From: Mycolicibacter sp. MU0083
Lineage (GTDB): Bacteria > Actinomycetota > Actinomycetes > Mycobacteriales > Mycobacteriaceae
Direction: 5' to 3'
Assembly: GCF_963378075.1 (NCBI RefSeq)
Contig: NZ_OY726394.1
Location: 930,001 to 994,000 of the forward strand
Length of the DNA: 64,000 nucleotides
In this document: piece by piece, positions 61,843 to 64,000 of the stretch
How positions within the stretch are numbered: position 1 is the stretch's first letter
Layout of the letters: every line of letters begins with the position of its first letter
Notes under the pieces: model-generated
Database searches by the model: none
What the model was told of the DNA's origin: nothing
Seen by the model: the letters and a program-made list of their open reading frames with translations, nothing else
Translations under genes and position numbers: made by a program

Positions 61843-62288
61843 GGTCTTCTCCTCACGGAAGTCGGTGTCGAACCCGCTTCCGTACAACACAGTCGCGTAT
61901 CGGGGGGAGAATGTGAAAGCTCTTTAACCGCTTATTAACCCAGGTGTCGGAACTCTTTACATGCGATGTCCGGCGGCGGGACATATCGTGTGACGGCCGC
62001 CATCGTCCGGGGCGGGGTTGTAACTTCACGTTACGCACGTCGGTGAAGTATCTGGTTGCCGCCGAATGGATTTCACCGGTGCATAGGTCGGTCGCGCACG
62101 TACCGATGCATCAGAACATGTTGGGAGTCAGTGGTATACGGATTTTCGTGTGATCAGCGGTCGACGGTTGTGCGGAGCCGGGGCGGCCCGGCGCTGTGAG
62201 CATTCGGTAATGCCGAATTAACAGGCCGATCCGGCCGAGTAAACGGTCCGTAACGTGCCTTTAACGAACGCTCAGCAGACTACGAGCC
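61843..62288. other. 446-bp intergenic region between the PE gene and a DUF732 gene
   Basis: Holds divergent control regions and no convincing gene. It is AT-richer than its surroundings near 61900-61960. Palindromes seen: ACTTCAC/GTGAAGT at 62023-62049 (13-nt loop) and ATTCGG/CCGAAT at 62202-62218. A 69-codon plus-strand frame at 61944 has poor codon use and is not called. Confidence 0.6.
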
Positions 62289-62594
62289 ATGAAACGGTTA
62301 CTGCTGCTGGCGGGCACCACCGCCGCGCTCGGTCTGGCGGCCCCCGTGCACGCCGAACCGGTCGGCAGTGACGCTGCATTCCTCACCGAGTTGACCGGCG
62401 CGGGTCTGAGTCACCGCGGCTCGGATCAGGTGGCCATCTCGGCCGGCCACTCGGTCTGTCAACTGATGGACGCCGGGCTGACCCCGATGGACACCGTGGT
62501 CGCGGTCCAGACCACCAACCCCGGCTTCACGCTGCAGCGCGCCGCCGAGTTCGCCCGGATCGCGGCGCAGAACTACTGCCCCGAGCACGCCTGA
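62289..62594 (+). CDS. Secreted DUF732 protein
   Basis: A 101-residue exported protein with a signal peptide ending at VHA-EP and one DUF732 domain (FLTELTGAGL, GHSVCQLMDAGLTPMDTV, AAQNYCPEHA), the two Cys probably joined. It is a paralogue of the DUF732 protein at 13663-13992, with similar domain order. Role unknown. Confidence 0.85.
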   Translation: MKRLLLLAGTTAALGLAAPVHAEPVGSDAAFLTELTGAGLSHRGSDQVAISAGHSVCQLMDAGLTPMDTVVAVQTTNPGFTLQRAAEFARIAAQNYCPEHA

Positions 62595-62615
62595 CCCCGG
62601 CTGTCGCTGCCGGCA

Positions 62616-62644
62616 TTGCCGGGCGTTGACTTTAAAAGTATTTT
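62616..62644 (+). promoter_or_regulatory. Promoter of the toxin-antitoxin pair, leaderless
   Basis: TTGCCG, 17 bp, TATTTT, then 7 nt to ATG 62652. The spacer and downstream part hold an imperfect palindrome around ACTTTAAAAGT (62630-62640), a possible autoregulatory operator. Confidence 0.5.
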
Positions 62645-62651
62645 TGATGTC

Positions 62652-63125
62652 ATGGACGTGTCGTTCTCGGACCTGCAGCTGCGGGGCAAGGCCACGGTCG
62701 AGGCCTGGCTGGGTACGTCGGCGGGTCGCCCCCTGCTGGTACGCCGCCGCGATGCCGAAGACCTAGTGCTGATCACCGCCTCACGTGCCGCCCAGGCGCG
62801 CGAAGCGTCGTCGGCGACCGCACGACTGTTCGTCGCGCTGGTGCAGCAGAATGCTCACGTTCAGGAGCTGATGGCCGATGTCATTCCCCAGGTGTTTCCC
62901 TGGGTGGATTTCCTCTCACGTGACGAGGCGCGCCAATTCACCGCTGAGCTGGTGTCGACGATGAAAGCGGCAGAGTCGATCGACAATCCGGCGCCGGTGG
63001 CCCAGGTGATCGAAGCCTGGCGGCACACCGCCGAGGTGCTGGCGGATCCCGAACTCGCGGCGGTGCTTTCAGCGCCCAGCGAGGAGGACTTCGGCCCGGT
63101 GCCGGAGCCGGGAGTCCGCAGATAG
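62652..63125 (+). CDS. Phd/YefM-like antitoxin, extended form
   Basis: A 157-residue protein. The N-terminal part (RGKATVEAWLGTSAGRPLLVRRRDAEDLVLITA) has the layout of Phd-type antitoxins, which bind DNA and their toxin. The helical C-terminus is longer than usual. It should repress its own promoter. ATG 62652 is set by the leaderless promoter; TTG 62616 is in frame upstream. The next gene starts immediately after its stop. Confidence 0.7.
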   Translation: MDVSFSDLQLRGKATVEAWLGTSAGRPLLVRRRDAEDLVLITASRAAQAREASSATARLFVALVQQNAHVQELMADVIPQVFPWVDFLSRDEARQFTAELVSTMKAAESIDNPAPVAQVIEAWRHTAEVLADPELAAVLSAPSEEDFGPVPEPGVRR

Positions 63126-63479
63126 GTGGCGCCCAAGCGTGGGGATCGTGTTGCGCCGCCTGCGGGCCATGACGAATGGGAGCTTCGGTTCGCCACCGGC
63201 GAGGCAGTCAAGGGCTGGGATGCGCTGTGTCAACAGGCTCCGGCCAACACCGCGACCGCGTGGCGCGAGCTTCGTGCACGTGTGCAGCGGCCGGCGCCGA
63301 CCAGTCGGCATCATCAGCTCAAGGGCCGACTGGCCACTGCGACTCATCGCGGCATTGAGATGGAGCAGTGGCAATACGAGGTGACGGCCGCCGGCCGAAT
63401 CTGGTACCTGGTCGATACCGTCAGTCGCACGTTGTGGCTCAAGCACGCCGGGCCCGGTCATCCAAAGAGCACCGAGTAG
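63126..63479 (+). CDS. RelE/ParE-like toxin candidate
   Basis: A 117-residue basic protein (WELRFATGEAVKGWDALC, RHHQLKGRLATATHRGIEME, WQYEVTAAGRIWYLVD, RTLWLKHAGPGHPKSTE) with the strand order and C-terminal basic residues of RelE/ParE-superfamily toxins. GTG 63126 directly follows the antitoxin stop codon. Whether it is an mRNA interferase or a gyrase poison cannot be told. Confidence 0.7.
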   Translation: MAPKRGDRVAPPAGHDEWELRFATGEAVKGWDALCQQAPANTATAWRELRARVQRPAPTSRHHQLKGRLATATHRGIEMEQWQYEVTAAGRIWYLVDTVSRTLWLKHAGPGHPKSTE

Positions 63480-63523
63480 CCGGCCGGCGGTGACCGAAGC
63501 GCCAGTACGCTCTGAGCTGCAAC

Positions 63524-63597
63524 GCCCCCATAGCCCAATTGGCAGAGGCAGCGGACTTAAAATCCGCCCAGTGTCGGTTCGAGTCCGACTGGGGGCA
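63524..63597 (+). tRNA. tRNA-Leu (anticodon TAA), short variable loop
   Basis: A 74-nt cloverleaf: acceptor GCCCCCA/TGGGGGC, anticodon stem GCGGA/TCCGC with loop CTTAAAA (anticodon TAA, codon TTA), T-stem GTCGG/CCGAC. The discriminator is A. The variable loop is only five bases (CCAGT), a class I shape, whereas bacterial Leu tRNAs normally carry a long variable arm. Confidence 0.88.
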
Positions 63598-64000
63598 CCC
63601 AAGAATCCCGGCGCGTACATCGTCCCCGTGGCTACCCGCGGCCCGACGCGCCACCCCGCATCGCAACGGTCGGCAACCGCTCCGGTGGTAGTGCCGCCGG
63701 ATTGCAGGCCGGGGTCGGATAGCCAGCCGCGGCCACGGGAGCCGACGGGCCGAGCATGGCGTCGCAGGCCGCCCGGGTTCCCGCTGGTTAGGGCGCTGCG
63801 GCGGCGCCTGCATACCTGTCGTTCGGAAAAATTGCAAGAGTTCTGTGACCTGTGCCGCGTAATTTCACACCGATCCTTCTTAATTTCTTATTCAACGCTA
63901 ATAGCGGCCGGGGTCGCAGGTTGCGAGTTGATGAATATTGCGAGGTAGTGATGGGTATTAGCGGTTGCTGGACGCTGTCGGATCGAGCGATATCGACGGA
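63598..64000. other. Tail without a supported gene, AT-richer after 63830
   Basis: No ORF here has mycobacterial codon use. A plus-strand frame running 63490-63948 crosses the tRNA and is spurious. From about 63830 the DNA is clearly AT-richer than the rest of the window. ATG 63951 opens a frame that continues past the window edge and could be a new gene; too little is visible to call it. Confidence 0.6.

Noticed and set aside
61944..62153. 69-codon plus-strand frame in the PE/DUF732 gap
   Set aside because: Poor codon bias, no start signal, no recognisable domain.
63490..63948. 152-codon plus-strand frame at the window end
   Set aside because: It crosses tRNA-Leu and has no mycobacterial codon bias or domain.

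Overview
The window is high-GC DNA from a mycobacterium. It carries PE/PPE genes, RpfB, a PepD-type HtrA protease, a Pmt mannosyltransferase, many mycobacterial lipoproteins and DUF732 proteins. The gene order follows the M. tuberculosis stretch from Rv0982 (mprB) to Rv1028c (kdpD) closely, with interruptions. A sigC gene together with an NADP-type gdhA, and a modest PE/PPE load, suggest a slow-grower or M. terrae-like lineage. The species cannot be fixed from sequence alone. Assignments to M. tuberculosis counterparts rest on remembered protein sequences, not on a search.

Layout. 1-5.1 kb: end of mprB, pepD, moaB2, mscL with an unusual zinc-ribbon tail, a SAF-domain protein and the redox chaperone gene ruc behind a CIRCE operator. 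5.1-10 kb: fthC, galU, moeA1/glp, rimJ and glpR, a set linked to cell division in Corynebacteriales. 10-13.7 kb: tRNA-Ala, a terminator, a PknH-like kinase and two lipoproteins. 13.7-17.9 kb: a DUF732 protein, gdhA, the cAMP-regulated lysine acetyltransferase, a lipoprotein and an AlkB-like oxygenase. 18-23.8 kb: pmt, rsmI, pabB and an ECF41 sigma factor/oxidoreductase module. 23.8-31.7 kb: metG, tatD, rpfB and ksgA, then a kinase plus a secreted PE-PPE hydrolase, then ispE. 31.7-40.3 kb: an acyl-AMP ligase, pth, rplY, an SDR, a haemophore-like pair, lpqT, arsC-like, prsA, glmU and tRNA-Gln. 40.3-49.5 kb: a TetR regulator, mfd, mazG, a PPE protein, an anti-sigma-like membrane protein continuous with SigC, and lpqU. 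49.5-56.7 kb: eno, ftsB-like, DUF501, ppx, an MPT63-like protein, kdpE and kdpD. 56.7-62 kb: a PE/PPE cluster immediately upstream of kdpD, with no kdpFABC nearby. 62-64 kb: a DUF732 protein, a toxin-antitoxin pair, tRNA-Leu and an AT-richer tail.

Regulatory reading. Many genes start 6-8 nt after a TANNNT -10 hexamer, which is the arrangement expected for leaderless mRNAs in mycobacteria. Two divergent pairs (pmt/rsmI and metG/tatD) use back-to-back -10 hexamers sharing one TA, with exactly 24 bp between start codons in both cases. The most unusual coding feature is the in-frame continuity of a zinc-finger, four-helix anti-sigma-like protein with the SigC sigma factor.
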